From positions 8,759,122-8,823,121 of the forward strand of contig NC_087377.1 of NCBI RefSeq assembly GCF_963675165.1: a DNA stretch of 64,000 nucleotides, read 5' to 3'. Of the stretch, positions 9,261 to 22,301 are shown piece after piece (position 1 is the stretch's first letter; each line of letters starts with the position of its first letter). The stretch is from Halichondria panicea. Taxonomy: Eukaryota; Porifera; Demospongiae; Suberitida; Halichondriidae. The translations under genes were made by a program, and so were the position numbers. The notes under the pieces were generated by a model. It did not search any database and was not told where the DNA came from. It saw only the letters and a list, made by a program, of their open reading frames with translations.

Positions 9261-12200
9261 TTAATTGAATTGCACATGTCCATAAGCGAGGTTCCCCTGG
9301 GTGTGGGGGTCTGGTTTAATGTCCTCGTATATCGGTCCCTTCAATTGAGCTGACTGTTGAACATGCCCATAGGCAAGATTGTCCTGAGTGTGGGGGTCTA
9401 CTTTAAAGGCATCAGGATCTTCGTACACTGGACCCAACTGAGGTAAAAATAACAAAAGCAATTCTCAGAGAAAACTGAACGGCATCATATTTTTGTGACA
9501 TATACTGATATTGTATTGAACTATAATACTGTATAAGTATTAAAATAGAATGTGCAATTACTATTACAGTAGACTCTCCCATCGATCGCTATTCCGGCTC
9601 TCTGAAGTACGGCCACCTCGATATATACCGGCCATTTGGTTTGGCACGGATTGCTAGCTAGATGTTTACTGCACAAAAATCACCCTGAAAATGCGGCCAC
9701 CACGTGCTGTATATAAAATGCATACATGTACACTGAGCTAAAATACAGCCGTGTTTCGCTCCCTACCTCCGGGAAAACTACTTAGACTATGGCTGTTTTG
9801 GAAATTCAGACCTTTCGTTCTAAGCCCCCCCACAACTTCTAGTTGATGTCCCTTTATACTATAGGAAATAACAGAACATTTGTTTGCATTGCAAGGAAGT
9901 AGCTATGCTTTCACTTTTTCAGAATGTTTCTGTACCAAGTAGTGTATTGTGTGTCATATAATTATAGCCTCAAGTATCAAACAGAAGTAAAAGTTCAACA
10001 ACAGGATTCTCACACTGAAGTAAGACAATAATTTGTCTCTTTTTTGTGATTTTGGCCATTTTTTTCCATGCACAGTAGGCGGCCTCAATTAAACCCCGGA
10101 GCGAAACGCGGATAGTTTTCGAGGTGCCAATGCAAGTGTTTCCTATCCTTTTATCTATGCTATTCCGTATACTGGCCAGTAGTGGCTGCCCCAAACTATA
10201 TAGCTTTTCAATAATTTGATACGTATACATTAATTTTATTACAGCCGGATATGACGTTTTGGGTGTGGTTTTCTGGATTACACTTAGATAGAGAGCAGAA
10301 TGATTCATTATCCTCATGACAGAACCCCAAAATTAGCCACTAGATTCGAGGTAAGGTCGTTTTTTAGCCGCGGCAATTTTCCTAAATGCGGCCACCTCGC
10401 AATTCCGGCCAAGCTGCACGGTCCCAAGGGTGACCGGATTAACGAGAGTCTACTGTATAATTATGTGTGCATTTTTATCAATAATTATATGTATGCGGAC
10501 TCTGAAATGCATGAGATAAAAAACCTATCTATGGAGATAACTCACTCACCTTGAGAGTCCCAGAGGTGGTAGGGGATTCAGGTATGTTGGCCATGGGATC
10601 CACCTCCTCCCCATCATTGGTACTGCATGGGGTGAACGCGGATTTCCCTGACTGATAATCACATGTTCGGCACTGAACTCTCTCTGCATTTACGAACACG
10701 CAATGTGCATGGGCTTCATTGCGTAGCTAACTAAGCATCATTGCTATTTCTCTTGACATACATGACATGTAATTGCGTTATTTCATGGAGTCACCTATCA
10801 CTATAATGTCTGCTAACTAAGCATCATTGCTATTTTTCTCTTGACATGATTCTGGGAGTCACCTAATCTATCTGAAACTGAGTTCAATTTTAGATTTTAC
10901 CCTTAGTTAACTTTATTGAGCCTACGGTAACGCCTGACTTTGTCCTATGGGAATCACTATGTATACCATGCATGAATACACTTAGCACACTCACTGTACT
11001 GACTGAATGCTGCTTATCAATTTGTGTACGTACTTGCACATACCATGCTCAATGGGGTGGTACAGTATATCTTCTACGACACTTTTAATTACTCCGGACA
11101 CTCTTTTGAGCAATTTTCGTTGTTCTAATACAAAGTGCTTTAATATTACATTTGTTCAGACAATACCTTGAAAAGTTGATGTCAGAAGATATACAGGAAT
11201 CATTCTATGCTCGTAAGTAAACAAGGGACGGGAAAAAGATAACAAATATATAATTATTATTATCATGTCAACAAGAAGTCAACTGTGCTGTCCCAAATCA
11301 TGTTCATTCTGTGTGTTGTTCTATCAACCAAAAACCTATTAATAAGAGCCTCACAAAGAACCTTAATAGGTACGTATCGTTCAGAACACAACTTATGATT
11401 ATGATGCAGATAATAATAGTTAGACACTGTTTGGAGGTGTCTACAGGATTTAGAAGCCCAAAGGCACTGATTTAGTATCCCGAACGCAGCAAGGGTACTA
11501 CACGTACCTGAGGGCTTCTAAATCACATGCCGGACACCAATAAAACAGTGTCTATATAGATACTAGACAAGTGCGCATGCGCAAACCTTGCCTCGAGGCT
11601 TGACCACAATACAACAAGTTTACTTTGCTTACGCCCTTGTTGATACTAAGTAAGTTGCAGGTGTACTAGTACGTATACTTCCTCTGGCGCACATTTCCCG
11701 TGTACTTTCCATGTTAATCTTATTAACTAGTGCATGTCTAATTATATACAATTATGACCTACTTCATTTTTACTTTAGTACTTTGTAGCTCCATTTGGTG
11801 CTTCATTTCTCTTGATTCTGTCAATTCAACCCAACATATTATAAGTGTGAGAAAAAATCACTTACTTCTTGTCTTATTCCAGTAGCACAAAACAACGACA
11901 ATGATGACCACAACTAATACTAGAACAAATAAAAAACCAACGATGATTCCAGCTATACAACCTCCGGTACATCCGCCCTGTGTTGAAGGCGTCCCTGGTG
12001 ATGAGGTTGTTTGGTCACTGGTGGTAGGAGACGTCGTTAGAGGTAGAGTTGGGGCCATTGTGGTTGCTATAAGAATGATATGTGGAATTAAAAGAGCATG
12101 CAGAGTTAAATATTATAAAAATATATTATCAGTAACAGTTCTCTACAAAACGTTTTACCTGCCCAAGGCAACAATTATAATTACTGTAAGAGTTCAGTTT

Positions 12201-14390
12201 TATTTAGGACTTCTACTTACGATTGGCCACTTGTCAACTTACGGAGAGTTGCAATTAAGAAATCTGCCACAAAAGGTTCCACTACATCTGTCATGTCACT
12301 GCGACGCACAACACGAACTGTGTAGGTGTAACTAGTACCAGCCATAAGACCTGAGAACATCACAGTGTACTGGTAGCTAGCAGGGAAGTAGATTACAACT
12401 GGTGCAGTGTCATTGGGACTGAGAGAGACTATGATTTGTAGCTGGTCTGGTTGATACTCAGTGATTTGTAGGTTCACAGGAACAGTGAAGCTAGTACCTG
12501 ACACCATTCCTTCATTTTGTGAAGTGATGGTTCGACCAGGAACTGCATGGATGAACTAGTGAAAATACAATATGCTATGAAAAGAATGACTCACAGGTGA
12601 AATCTCTCGATGTCATTTCCATACAGTCCCCAAAGGTTAGTTGAACGCACAATGTAAATGCTTCTCCAGAGCCAGCATCATCAGGAAGAGTGACTTCAAA
12701 TGAGTCATTAGTGAACAAAATGTTAGGTGTGCAAGCCATGCTGGCCCGACTGTATCCAATCATACGACTGGGGTTAACAATCTGAGATATTCCCTGAAGA
12801 AAAACATTACAGAGATTGTGAGTAACATTCATTCCATTTTTGTGGACGTACCTGAACCATTCCAGAAAATACATTCCTTTCTGTCCTGTTGTAAACAGTG
12901 ACGTTAGTCCCATTCATTTCCACGACCATGCTGATATTTATCACATTCACAATGTACACACCAGAAATAGTTGGGGTGAAGAAATCTATGGCAGAGTGAA
13001 ATATGTAGTATACATGACTTAGTTTTTTTTTTATTATACCTGGTGAGATTAAGCTGACATCTGAAGTAGAGTTTCTCCCATCTAGCAGTCCCATTGGAGT
13101 CACTGGTGTCACGGTGACGGATGTAGTCATACAGAAAGGAAACTCTGAAGCACTCAATAGTTCCCTAGTCACAGAGGTAGCTGTATCAGTTGTGTTGTAA
13201 GTCATTCCATTCCAACCAATAGAGTAGTTTGTGATGCAATCAGGATAGTCTATGTTAAGCATTTGATCCCATTGTAAAACTGTTCTCTCCGAATTAGTGC
13301 GCACGTTAGTAACACCGTTTAATCCTGAACAGAGAAATGAAGAATGACACACGTACGTGTGGGTTATGAGGTTACATACCTGATAGATCAGCGGTGAAGC
13401 TGAAGAGTGCACTCATGTTTCCGAGAATGTTACGATTTGAGATAACGTATCCCATAAAACTGTAGCTATAACGACACACATCCAAACCATCGATTGTCAC
13501 TGTTGAGATAGAGCTTTCTCCACCACTCACTGATCCACTGTCACCATCTTGAGTGGCATTGACCACATAGGTTGCAACACACTGAGTGTTGTCCACTGAC
13601 AAACTCACACTTGCCATAGACTGAGACGTTGGCTCCACCAGGGTGATGCTAAGAGTTGGAATAGCTATATAAGATAAAGAAAGATGAAAAAAGTAAAATA
13701 TCTAGGGCAATCTTACCTGCAACACTGATGTTCACACTGGCAAGTACAGACAATGATGCAGCATTTTGGCCAGACAAGCACTCTACTTCACCACTCAGCC
13801 CATCCATCGCAGTTATCTGTACAGTGGAGCTCAGTGTTGGACCAGAGTTGTCACTGACCATGGTAACAATGAAGGGAGCACAGTTGGGAACATTTCCTGT
13901 TCCATGAACAACAAGGCATTGTGTTGATACACCGGGAAGCATCCATTCGGTAATGGCACCAGCAGTGATGTTATGAGTGCAAATGATAGAGATGGGATCT
14001 CCTGGACACGCTGTCAATACTCCATTGGAGGACTCTGGAGTGGACGTCAAGTTGCCAATTGCATCTGCAAATAATAGATGTATATAAATCCACACTGGCA
14101 GTATTCAAAGTAGTCTATATAAAGAGTTACTAAAACTGGAGAGAGGGCTAGGGTACCATTGTAACGGCTGGATTGCGAGACTAGGCTAGGGGTGGGGGGG
14201 GGGGGGGGGGGTACATGTAGATTGCAGAGAACGCTTCTACTATTAAACTTGGGCTTACCTGATCCACTTGGGCAGCTGAGATAGATGGACAAAACCACCA
14301 GAAAAGTCTAATGAAGAAACAGAAACAGAAAAGGTCATCTAGAATGCTGCATTTCACCACAATCAGCCTTACCTTCCTTCTTATCATCAT
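9261..14390 (-). CDS. receptor paralogue 1: Ig/FN3-like ectodomain, one TM, ITIM-like tail
   Basis: Twelve exons can be joined in phase to give about 707 residues: 14373-14390, 14259-14307, 13717-14064, 13380-13664, 13040-13324, 12852-12985, 12595-12793, 12243-12542, 11866-12066, 11763-11817, 10550-10622, 9261-9437. Exons 1-2 give a signal peptide (MMIRRKTFLVVLSIYL). Exon 3 is Ig-like (cysteines in IICTHN and EVECLSG). Exons 4-8 are FN3-like beta domains with many N-glycosylation sequons. Exon 9 carries a Thr/Ser/Pro stalk, CTGGCIAG and a single hydrophobic span ending CYWNKTRSK. The last exon encodes the tail with GPVYEDP, NLAYGHV, GPIYEDI and a second NLAYGHV; LAYGHV fits the ITIM pattern. 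It is probably a cell-surface adhesion or recognition receptor; ligand and signalling are unknown. Exon phases match paralogues 2 and 4. Introns carry MITEs. Confidence 0.85.
9567..10455. mobile_element. MITE with TA target duplication, in the last intron of receptor 1
   Basis: Ends read TACAGTAGACTCTC (from 9565) and GAGAGTCTACTGTA (to 10457), a TIR flanked by TA as for Tc1/mariner-derived MITEs. The subterminal block with TCCGGCTCTCTGAAGTACGG recurs at about 16365 and 32930. A segment near 10080-10130 resembles the right end of the P element at 22210-22260, so this MITE also carries an older insertion. No coding capacity. Confidence 0.75.
10623..11762. other. intron of receptor 1 with a hairpin MITE
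   Basis: Intron between the juxtamembrane exons. A 134-bp imperfect hairpin MITE lies at 11421-11554 (TAGACACTGTTT at the left, AAACAGTGTCTA at the right, with a second pair around AGAAGCCC). A tail-to-tail direct duplication (TAACTAAGCATCATTGCTAT) occurs at about 10726 and 10815. Otherwise nothing coding. Confidence 0.6.
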
Positions 14391-14682
14391 CTCTACAACT
14401 AGAAATTTTGTTCTGTCTACTACTAGTACATGCAACAACTGTACTGTCGTCAAGACAAACCCGTCTGTTAGGCCACTAAAAGAGAAACACACTGAGAAAT
14501 GCCGGAAGTGAAATGAAATAATAGGCGTGGCCTAGCGGGGTCCAATTTGCTGGCGGGTACCACATTGCACATTAAGTGGCAGGATGATGGAGTGCATGGT
14601 TGGTTGGTCCATTGAATGGTGGTACTCCCTCAGTTGCACATGAAGAGAGAGAGAGGGATATATAGATGAGTGCATGTCGAAC

Positions 14683-16063
14683 CATAGATATAGGAGGGAA
14701 GGATTGGCAACGGAAGTGGTTCACGTGATCATTTTACATGTGTTTCTGCAGTTTTGTAATGAAACCATCCGTGACTCGCCTGTTTTCCTGCCAGAATGCC
14801 CGCGAAAAGCAGAAAAAGTCTGTTGTGGTCTTCCTCTTTAGTGCCTCATGACCTCTCATGGTGTTACACTGATGTTGTGCTTTATTTAGAGTTAGATTAT
14901 CTTGCCAGTTTGTAAAACTCAGTAAAGAAACAAAGACTTTTTACTACAGAAAAACTACAATTTTACAAGGTTTGATCCCTTTTTAAGAAACAGTACTCAT
15001 CCATATTACTATTCTTCAAGTTTTCCTGGTTGTATGTATGTAGGTTGATCTACTGAAAGGCAAAAATCGCCTATTCATACCATTTAGAATGTGTTGTAGT
15101 GTTGGTATGGCTTATTTCATCTGACGTTTTATGCTCCCTTTTTAAGAAACACACATGCTTTTAAAATTATACTGACTTCATGAGAGTGTTTATCAATGTC
15201 AGGTCCATCAACTGGCACAGGTTTTGTGCTTTAAATTTTTGTCAGTTGCAGAAAATATGACTGGAGGTGTATCGGCTTATATAGTAAGAAACAGAACTGG
15301 GATAGAAAGCTCCAGGTCAGTGCCACAGTGTTTTACTAACTCATTCATATGCCCCCCCCTCCCCACATACACAGTCATACTATTAGATCTTCATCGTACT
15401 ATCAGTATGCTGGAAGAAATTTATGAAGCTGAAGAAGGAAGAGTTGATTGACTATTTTGGGCTACATATTAAAAAACGAAATGAAAGACTTTGTTACATG
15501 CAAAAGACCTGTACAGTTGTATAGCACCAGCTCTACCTCATGCAGTAGCAGTTCATTATGCAGCTTATTATGGCAGTTTAACTTATATGACTTGTGAAAT
15601 GTTGATAATAATAAATTATTATTAAAATTTGGTATTAATAAAATGTCGTACAGAACATGTTACAGAGAATGTTGATAATGGCTACAGTACTATCAGTCTA
15701 TCTATGTTATCTAGATAGTTCTTGTGCATACAAGCCCAGAGCTTGTATCAAATGTGAGAATGGACATGAACACAAGCAGTATTGTCTAAGTATTAAAGTG
15801 TTGTTTCTGAGCTTCTCTCTTTCTTGTTGACTTTGAGAATCCCTCTCAGTATTTAACATGAGGCAGATTCTTGGGATGTCAACTTGCATCTGTCATCAAT
15901 GACTTCTTTCAGAGTTAATAATGACTTGTTCTCTCTTATTTTTATTGCCATAGTTTGGAGGCAACAAAAGTAGAGGCAAAGTGATGCATTCCAATGACGT
16001 AGCATGTCACGGATAGCTTCAAATTTTCTACCGTTGCCAAATCCTTCCCTTCCTATATCTTTG
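14683..16063. mobile_element. non-autonomous P-superfamily element
   Basis: The left end reads CATAGATATAGGAGGGAAGG and the right end is its diverged inverted copy ending near 16063. The same CATAGAT-AGG-GGATTGGCAACGG terminus bounds the two coding P elements in this window. Flanks carry GTCGAAC (14676-14682 and 16064-16070), a 7-bp match consistent with the 8-bp duplication of this superfamily. The 1.38-kb interior has no transposase segment I recognise. Confidence 0.7.
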
Positions 16064-17634
16064 GTCGAACTACCGATAACTCTACACAAAAACGTGCACT
16101 ATAACATGACACTCGCACGTGATGAAATATAATATAGATGACGCTGTGTAATTGATATTTGCGTTCAGATCTAGAGCTGCTCACTACACACTGATGGGGA
16201 CAGTAATTACTTCAATCTTCTCTTCAGACAAAATTTGAGTTGAGTTGATCTTCTTCACTTGCTGCACTAGCTCTTTATTGTACGTTGTGTAATGGATGCA
16301 CAACAATTGACAGCTAGGATGTCATGTTACTTTGTGCACAGTTTTAGAGCCAAGACTTTTGCTATTCCGGCTCTCTAAAGTACGGCCACCTCGATATACC
16401 GGCCATTAATTTGATTTGGCATGCACAGATTGCTATAATAGCTAGATGTGTTTACTTGTTTACTGCACAACAATCGCCCACTTGCTATTCCGTCATTTTT
16501 GGTCACAGCAAATGCACGTGCACAGCAATATAGTAACCATGGTAATACATGTAGTGTTATCGAATTAGTGGTCTGGATGAAAAGAGAACAAAATAATAAT
16601 AATTATTATAGGTAACCAATAATTTATTGAGCAAAATCCACCAAAGTCTAATTTGCATAGCCTCGTCCCCAGGCTTTCAAAGAAAAATGGACTTGGGAAC
16701 AAGGGTAATAATTATGGATTTGGATATAGTACCTGTGTGCATGGCCCGTATCAGCAATAATATCAAACTCAAATGGTCTCCAGTAGTTGGTGAGTGAGAC
16801 AGACACACATATTGCAAACCCAATGCATATTGAAAGCATGTCAGAATGCAAACACACTGTACACTGAATGTAAAGTAATCTATAGTTTGTTTATTATCCA
16901 CTGTGCATCTATGTAATAGTTGTACCAAGGGGTATTGGATTTGTACTACCGAGGCTGAGGGAATACATACAACTGTGCAGGTATTCATGGTACAGGTAGG
17001 TAGCTTGTACTATGAACACCAGAGGAGGTAGGACACGCATCACGTGCGCCTCAGTAATTAACCATCCCGGTTTAAAGATTTAGACAAGGATTTGTGCATG
17101 AAAAGTGTGGATCTTAAAGCAGCCATAACAGCAGCGATCCCATGCACGGTCACTTTCTCTAAAATTTAGCTATCATGTAGTGAAAGGATAGTACTAACTT
17201 GTGGATCAGCGATCCCAGTGGGATCCCGGCTCAATTATAATAGCTTGAAATTCACCATCAAACCTACTGTACATAAGCTATACTACGGAGAACAGTCTAT
17301 AGAGAGGTTATCCATAACAGTTTACAATATTAAAAGGTGATGGGAGCTTGCTAGAGAGCACAACAGTAGATCTACCACAGGCACCATAGCTACACTGAAA
17401 TGTAAGGAATAGTTAAAGGTCAAGAGCCTAATTAATTGATTAATTAATTGTATGCCACACATTCCATTGCCATGTGACTGATGACACATGTCCCACCTCC
17501 TCTGTGAAATACCAGTAAGTGGAAGTTTATCCCACTTTTTCGCGTTAATTGTTCTGCCCTTGAAAAACGCGAAATGTTACACCTCACGAAAGTTTGCGCA
17601 CTTGCTCAGTATTAGTAAAACCAGTAGGTTTTAC
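16064..17634. other. intergenic, non-coding
   Basis: No gene is supported. A 60-bp piece of the TACAGTAGACTC-type MITE (TCCGGCTCTCTAAAGTACGG) lies near 16365-16425. Several short open frames lack any family signal. Confidence 0.5.
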
Positions 17635-18207
17635 CATAGATAAAAGAGAGAGAGGGATTGGAAACGGATCACGTGATGCTACACAATTTGCTTATGTGAC
17701 GTAACACCCCCAAATAACAACCGCGTTTCGCCCTCGAAATAGCTTTGTGCTATGTGAAAAATCGTTTAACCAAAGCTAGGAAGTCTCATCAGTGACGTTT
17801 ACAGTGGTAAAATGTGTTCACCCACGTGGCATACACTGTCATAAAGTTGGTATAGTGCAGCTGTAAAATTTTTGCAAGTATAGGTGAGTAACAGCAGTTT
17901 TTTCAGTAAATTTCATGTTTCTGTTCCTATAACTTATAAAGTAGTTTGTAAAATGGGCTGAAAATATATCTGGCACTAATTTACACTTGAATGAACAAGA
18001 ATATTGTGTTAGCCAATTATAGTAAGAAATGTACTTGCCTGTGTCAGTTACTTTTTGTATAAAAAGTGTGTAATGTTTCCGTACCTATTATTAAAGTGCT
18101 CCAATAGTTATTACTATGATATTGGGCAATTTAAAAGCTGTGGATTTGTTGAATGAGAATGACTGTGTTTTGTTATAATCCGTTTCTTAGAAAATCAGAG
18201 AAGTAAA

Positions 18208-20970
18208 ATGCCGCGAAAGTTGAGATTCTACCAAGCCAAAAATTGGGAAAGTGAAAAACAGAAAAAGAAAGTATGTTGCAAGTATATAAGTATAAAAACA
18301 CAATGATAATGTCAATAACTTGCTACAGGAAAGCATATCCGCTGTTCCATCGACATCTAATAAAGAACAAAATGTTGAGGTTAATACTCTGGAAGATTTT
18401 CATGATCGCGTAGTGCCTACCCTTGATATGACATGGAGTAATCAAACATCACCTGAAAGGCCAATAACAGCAATCAAACTCTGTAAGATATCATCTGAAG
18501 CTTCTACTTCAAGTCAACCTCTGGTTATAACACATACATTGTTAGTAAATGTTGATTTATCTTGGGAATTGTTTGTTCACGGTCACAAAGTTGACGCAGG
18601 AAATACCAAAGTACTGTCATCAATTCCATTTACGCTAATAAGTTTTTCGAGTTTCAGACAGCTTTTGGATGTAATTCAATCAAGTACTGTGTGTACTGGT
18701 AACCCTGATCCGCATTTTGTGGGTATGATTGTGTCACGCAAAGGAAAATTATTGAGTCCTAATGGAGAAATAAAAGCTCAGTTAGACAGTGGATTCCCTG
18801 TTGCAAATGGCAAGCAAACGTACTCAAAAACTGTACGAACAATTAATTGCGAACTGTTAGTGAATGGTGAAAAATGTATTAATTGCTCTAAGTACAGATG
18901 TACTTTACGTTCGTTGCATAGCCGATATTCAAGTGCAAATCAGGATGCAAGCATGCATACTAACGATCGGTATTTAAAGACTCCTCAAAGAACAGAGAAG
19001 CTAAAAAGTCTACGAAGTCGTTGTAAATTTATGGAGATTGAAGTGAAACGGTTAAAAACTAAAATACAGGAATCATCTGATTCAAAAGGAGTTAGTGTAG
19101 ATGAGCCTCTACATCAAGAGCTACGTGGTATAATGGTACAAAGAAGTGATTCAATTTTGAAAGCTTATCCTGAAGGTTCTTTTAAAAGGCTCTTCTGGGA
19201 TCAACAACTGAAAGCAGCAACAGTGATGAACGCTGCACAAATGAGGTGGCATCCCACAATGATAAGGTGGTGTTTAAATCTAAAGTATCTCTCCTCAGCT
19301 GCTTATCATTCCTTGCGTTCTTCTGGCTTTATAAGACTACCATCAGAAAGAACACTTAGAGATTATTCTCATGTATTCAAAGTTAAGTGTGGTTTCCAAT
19401 CCGAAGTTGATAAAATGTTGCTGGAAGAAGCTAGTAAACATGGACTATTGGAGTGGAAAAAGTTCATTGTAATTTTAATAGATGAAATGAAGTTGCGAGA
19501 GAGTTTGGTCTATGATAAGCATCATCATAATGTGATTGGTTTCGTTCATTTGAGTGATGTAGAAAATCAACTAAGCGAGAGCAACATTTCCGATAATAGC
19601 GTTGCAACACATTTGCTTTGCCTTATGGTAAGAGGTGTTTTTACTGGATTGCATTTTCCGTATGCTCATTTTGCTACAGCTGAAGTAACAGGATCATCGC
19701 TATTTTTCATGGTCTGGGAGGCAATAGAACGATTAGAGAGACTTGGTTTTAAAGTAATAGCAGTAACCGGAGATGGCGCTTCAACAAATCGAAAGCTATT
19801 TAATATACACTCTGTTAGTAAGGATGATGTTTGTCACCGAGTTAAAAATCCATATACTACTGAAGAACGATACATTCACTTCTTTTCAGACATCCCTCAC
19901 CTTATTAAAACAACGCGTAATTGTTGGTCACATTCCTTTGGGCATGGATGGACAAGAAAACTGTGGGTGAGTATAAATCATGTGGTTGTTTGCTCTTTCA
20001 AATTATGAATCTGTTCACAGATCAATGGCAAACATATTAGCTGGGATCATTTGCGCTCCCTCTACAATGGCAAAGTATCAATGGGAAAGAGGTCAGAGGG
20101 ACTATTTCTTCTTAAAAAACTTTCGAAAGAACATGTTGATCTAAATTCGTATTCAAGAATGAAAGTGAGCCTTGCAGCCGAGGTAAGGAAATGCCTTGTT
20201 ATTAAATTAATACATCGTTATGCACAGGTATTAAGTGAATCAGTCGCTGAAGGATTGTGTATGCAAGGGTCTGTGGACACATTTGAAACGCAAAGATTCG
20301 TGCGCATGATGGATAAGTTGTTCGACTGTCTTAATGTACGTCACCCAAAAGTATACTTAAAACGGAGAAAACACAACTTGAAGCCATATGAAGATGCTGA
20401 CGATGCACGCCTAAATGTAAGATTAAAATGGCAACATACCATTTATAACACACTGTACACACACTTCTATTGCAGTGGTTGGAAAAAGATTTCCTAGGAT
20501 ACCTCAAAGAATGGGAGGATAGTGTGGAAACAAGAACTGATGTACCGAAGGCAGAAAAACCAACAATGCTTCTGAGCAGGGCAACTAGGGAAGGATTAAG
20601 GATTACTGGTAATTACATATAGCATATACATACATGTATAGGTATGTGCATATCTATTTTTGCAGTGAAATCATTTGTGGCTGTCATTCGATACTTGTTT
20701 AGTCTACCATGTGTGTCTGGTCGATACTTACTCAGCGAATGTTTCTCTCAAGATCCATTAGAAAACTATTTTGGACAGTTGCGTAGTAGAGGAGGATTTT
20801 GTACTAACCCTACTCTACAATCTTGCTTGCAATCTTCCCAATCAATTCGAGTTCAAGGCAGTCTTTCCATGCTACCAGTAAGGGGAAATTCGTCTAAAAA
20901 GAGAAGGCTATTTAATGAAGAGGAAGTAGTTGATGACACTCCCCTTAAGAAGAGACCTAGACATAAGTAG
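18208..20970 (+). CDS. P-element / THAP9-type transposase
   Basis: Six exons join in phase to about 829 residues: 18208-18270, 18329-19966, 20021-20182, 20228-20416, 20476-20608, 20666-20970. Introns are 45-60 bp. Landmarks: a basic N-terminus (MPRKLRFYQAKNW) in place of a recognisable C2CH THAP finger; CVNCSKYR-like cysteines (ELLVNGEKCINCSKYRC); a coiled-coil-like stretch (KLKSLRSRCKFMEIEVKRLK); catalytic-core segments VILIDEMKLRESLVYD, AVTGDGASTNRKLF and FFSDIPHLIKTTRNCW; and the C-terminal SQDPLENYFGQLRSRGG typical of the family. The protein catalyses cut-and-paste transposition with 8-bp duplications. It ends with a basic KKRPRHK tail. No stops or shifts are seen. Absence of an obvious THAP domain could mean a missed upstream exon. 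Confidence 0.9.
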
Positions 20971-21141
20971 GGTGTGTTGTATGTATTATTGTGTTTCATG
21001 TTGTTTTTAACTCTATAATTCCATGACTGTATTAATTACTATCGTAACTTCAATACATACTTGTAATTAGATAAGTAATATCCCTAAAACGAGAGAAACA
21101 TAATATTGCACCAAAGTATTAATACATGTACACAGCTACAG

Positions 21142-22149
21142 CTAGTCAGTACTGAGATCTTTTCTGAGACTTTTTGATCTTTTGACATTCTTTTGCTTGG
21201 CTAGCTTGTACTGCTCAAGCCAAGAAGACACCATTGAAAAACCTCTCATAGTTATCCACTTTTCAATTATCTCCTCCAGCAATTGTGATTGTTCAATCTC
21301 TAAATCAATGTCAATGGATATCATAGACCACCAAAATTGTACATCATCATCGGCTACTACTTCAGCAATCAACTCCTTACTGCTCGTTTGTTGTGTTCGT
21401 AAGTGCTGTGGGAGCAATTCTTGTGTTTTTATTTCAATAGCTTTAAACAGCATAAAACTTTTGTCATCTACGTAGAACAGTCCACCTCTGTCAATGTTTG
21501 CCATCCATTCCATTGAAAAGTCGTAAAAAGAGCAGTCTTCAATACTTCCATGTCGATGACCCACCATTTTCATTTGAGAGAGACATTCAACAAAGTTAGC
21601 AGCAGTACATGAATTAACTTTTTTATACACTTCTAATAGCTTTTTTGTTGTATAGCCGGCTGCATATCTAACAGCATTACATTCGTCACATGAAAGATCT
21701 TCTCGTTTACGGGTAAGCTTACTTGAATTATCTTCACAGTGACTTAGACTCCTAGCCAAAACTTTTTCGAACAAAACTCGATTTACTGACTGCTGTTGAT
21801 GTACACTGACAACTGATATTCCTAGCTGGGCACAACCATGTTTCCATACACCAGGTAGTTCCTGCTGTGATGACGTGAAGAATAATGTTTGAGCTCGCTC
21901 TTTTGCTGTGTGTTCTCTGACTCTCCCAAAGTGCTTCAGTGTTTTGTTTATCACAGCTACTAGTTCCAGACAAAATGTTTGAAGTATGGCCTTCTTTTCA
22001 GCTGACTGTGACAATTCCACAACTTGTTGTATAGATCTTTTACTTTCTACTTTAACATCAATTTCTTCTTCCGTCTTTAACACACATCCAATAGCATTCA
22101 ACACAATTTCCAACTCGTCTTCTATTTTCTTGTTCGATGGCTTCTTCAT
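21142..22149 (-). CDS. P-element accessory ORF, unknown function
   Basis: An intact 335-residue frame starting at ATG 22149, convergent with the transposase inside the same TIRs. It is helical and acidic with a cysteine/histidine pattern (SCDECNAVRYAAGYTTKKLL) and a C-terminal block reading WITMRGFSMVSSWLEQYK followed by a lysine-rich RSKSLRKDL. A homologous, broken ORF sits in the same place in the second P element (40529-41486), with ALRYACGYVALKLL and VTIRGFSLASHWLEAYK, so it is a conserved part of the element and not a chance ORF. The role is unknown; a transposase regulator or DNA-binding partner is a guess. Confidence 0.8.
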   Translation of the reverse strand: MKKPSNKKIEDELEIVLNAIGCVLKTEEEIDVKVESKRSIQQVVELSQSAEKKAILQTFCLELVAVINKTLKHFGRVREHTAKERAQTLFFTSSQQELPGVWKHGCAQLGISVVSVHQQQSVNRVLFEKVLARSLSHCEDNSSKLTRKREDLSCDECNAVRYAAGYTTKKLLEVYKKVNSCTAANFVECLSQMKMVGHRHGSIEDCSFYDFSMEWMANIDRGGLFYVDDKSFMLFKAIEIKTQELLPQHLRTQQTSSKELIAEVVADDDVQFWWSMISIDIDLEIEQSQLLEEIIEKWITMRGFSMVSSWLEQYKLAKQKNVKRSKSLRKDLSTD

Positions 22150-22301
22150 AGATGGTTTGTTTGAAGGTGTCTTTGTCCTAGCCGGCCTGAGCCTCAGCCA
22201 TAATCAAACGTAAGCCTCGATTAAACCGCAGCGAAACGCGGATAGTATTCGAGGAGTTTTGTCGTTTCCAATCCCTCTATCTCGTTTATCTATGGTTTTA
22301 C

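Larger units (their letters stand above)
17635..22293. mobile_element. P-superfamily DNA transposon, apparently autonomous, two convergent genes
   Basis: The left terminus CATAGATAAAAGAG and the right terminus (reverse complement ATAGATAAACGAG) continue into GAGGGATTGGAAACG on both sides. An exact 8-bp target duplication GGTTTTAC flanks it (17627-17634 and 22294-22301), the length expected for P elements. Inside are a six-exon transposase on plus and a convergent accessory ORF on minus. Both genes are open throughout, so this copy is young. Confidence 0.9.

Noticed and set aside
14181-14492. Minus-strand frame with a long hydrophobic start
   Set aside because: Reads through the splice sites of the first two exons of receptor paralogue 1; the spliced model keeps phase with all downstream exons.
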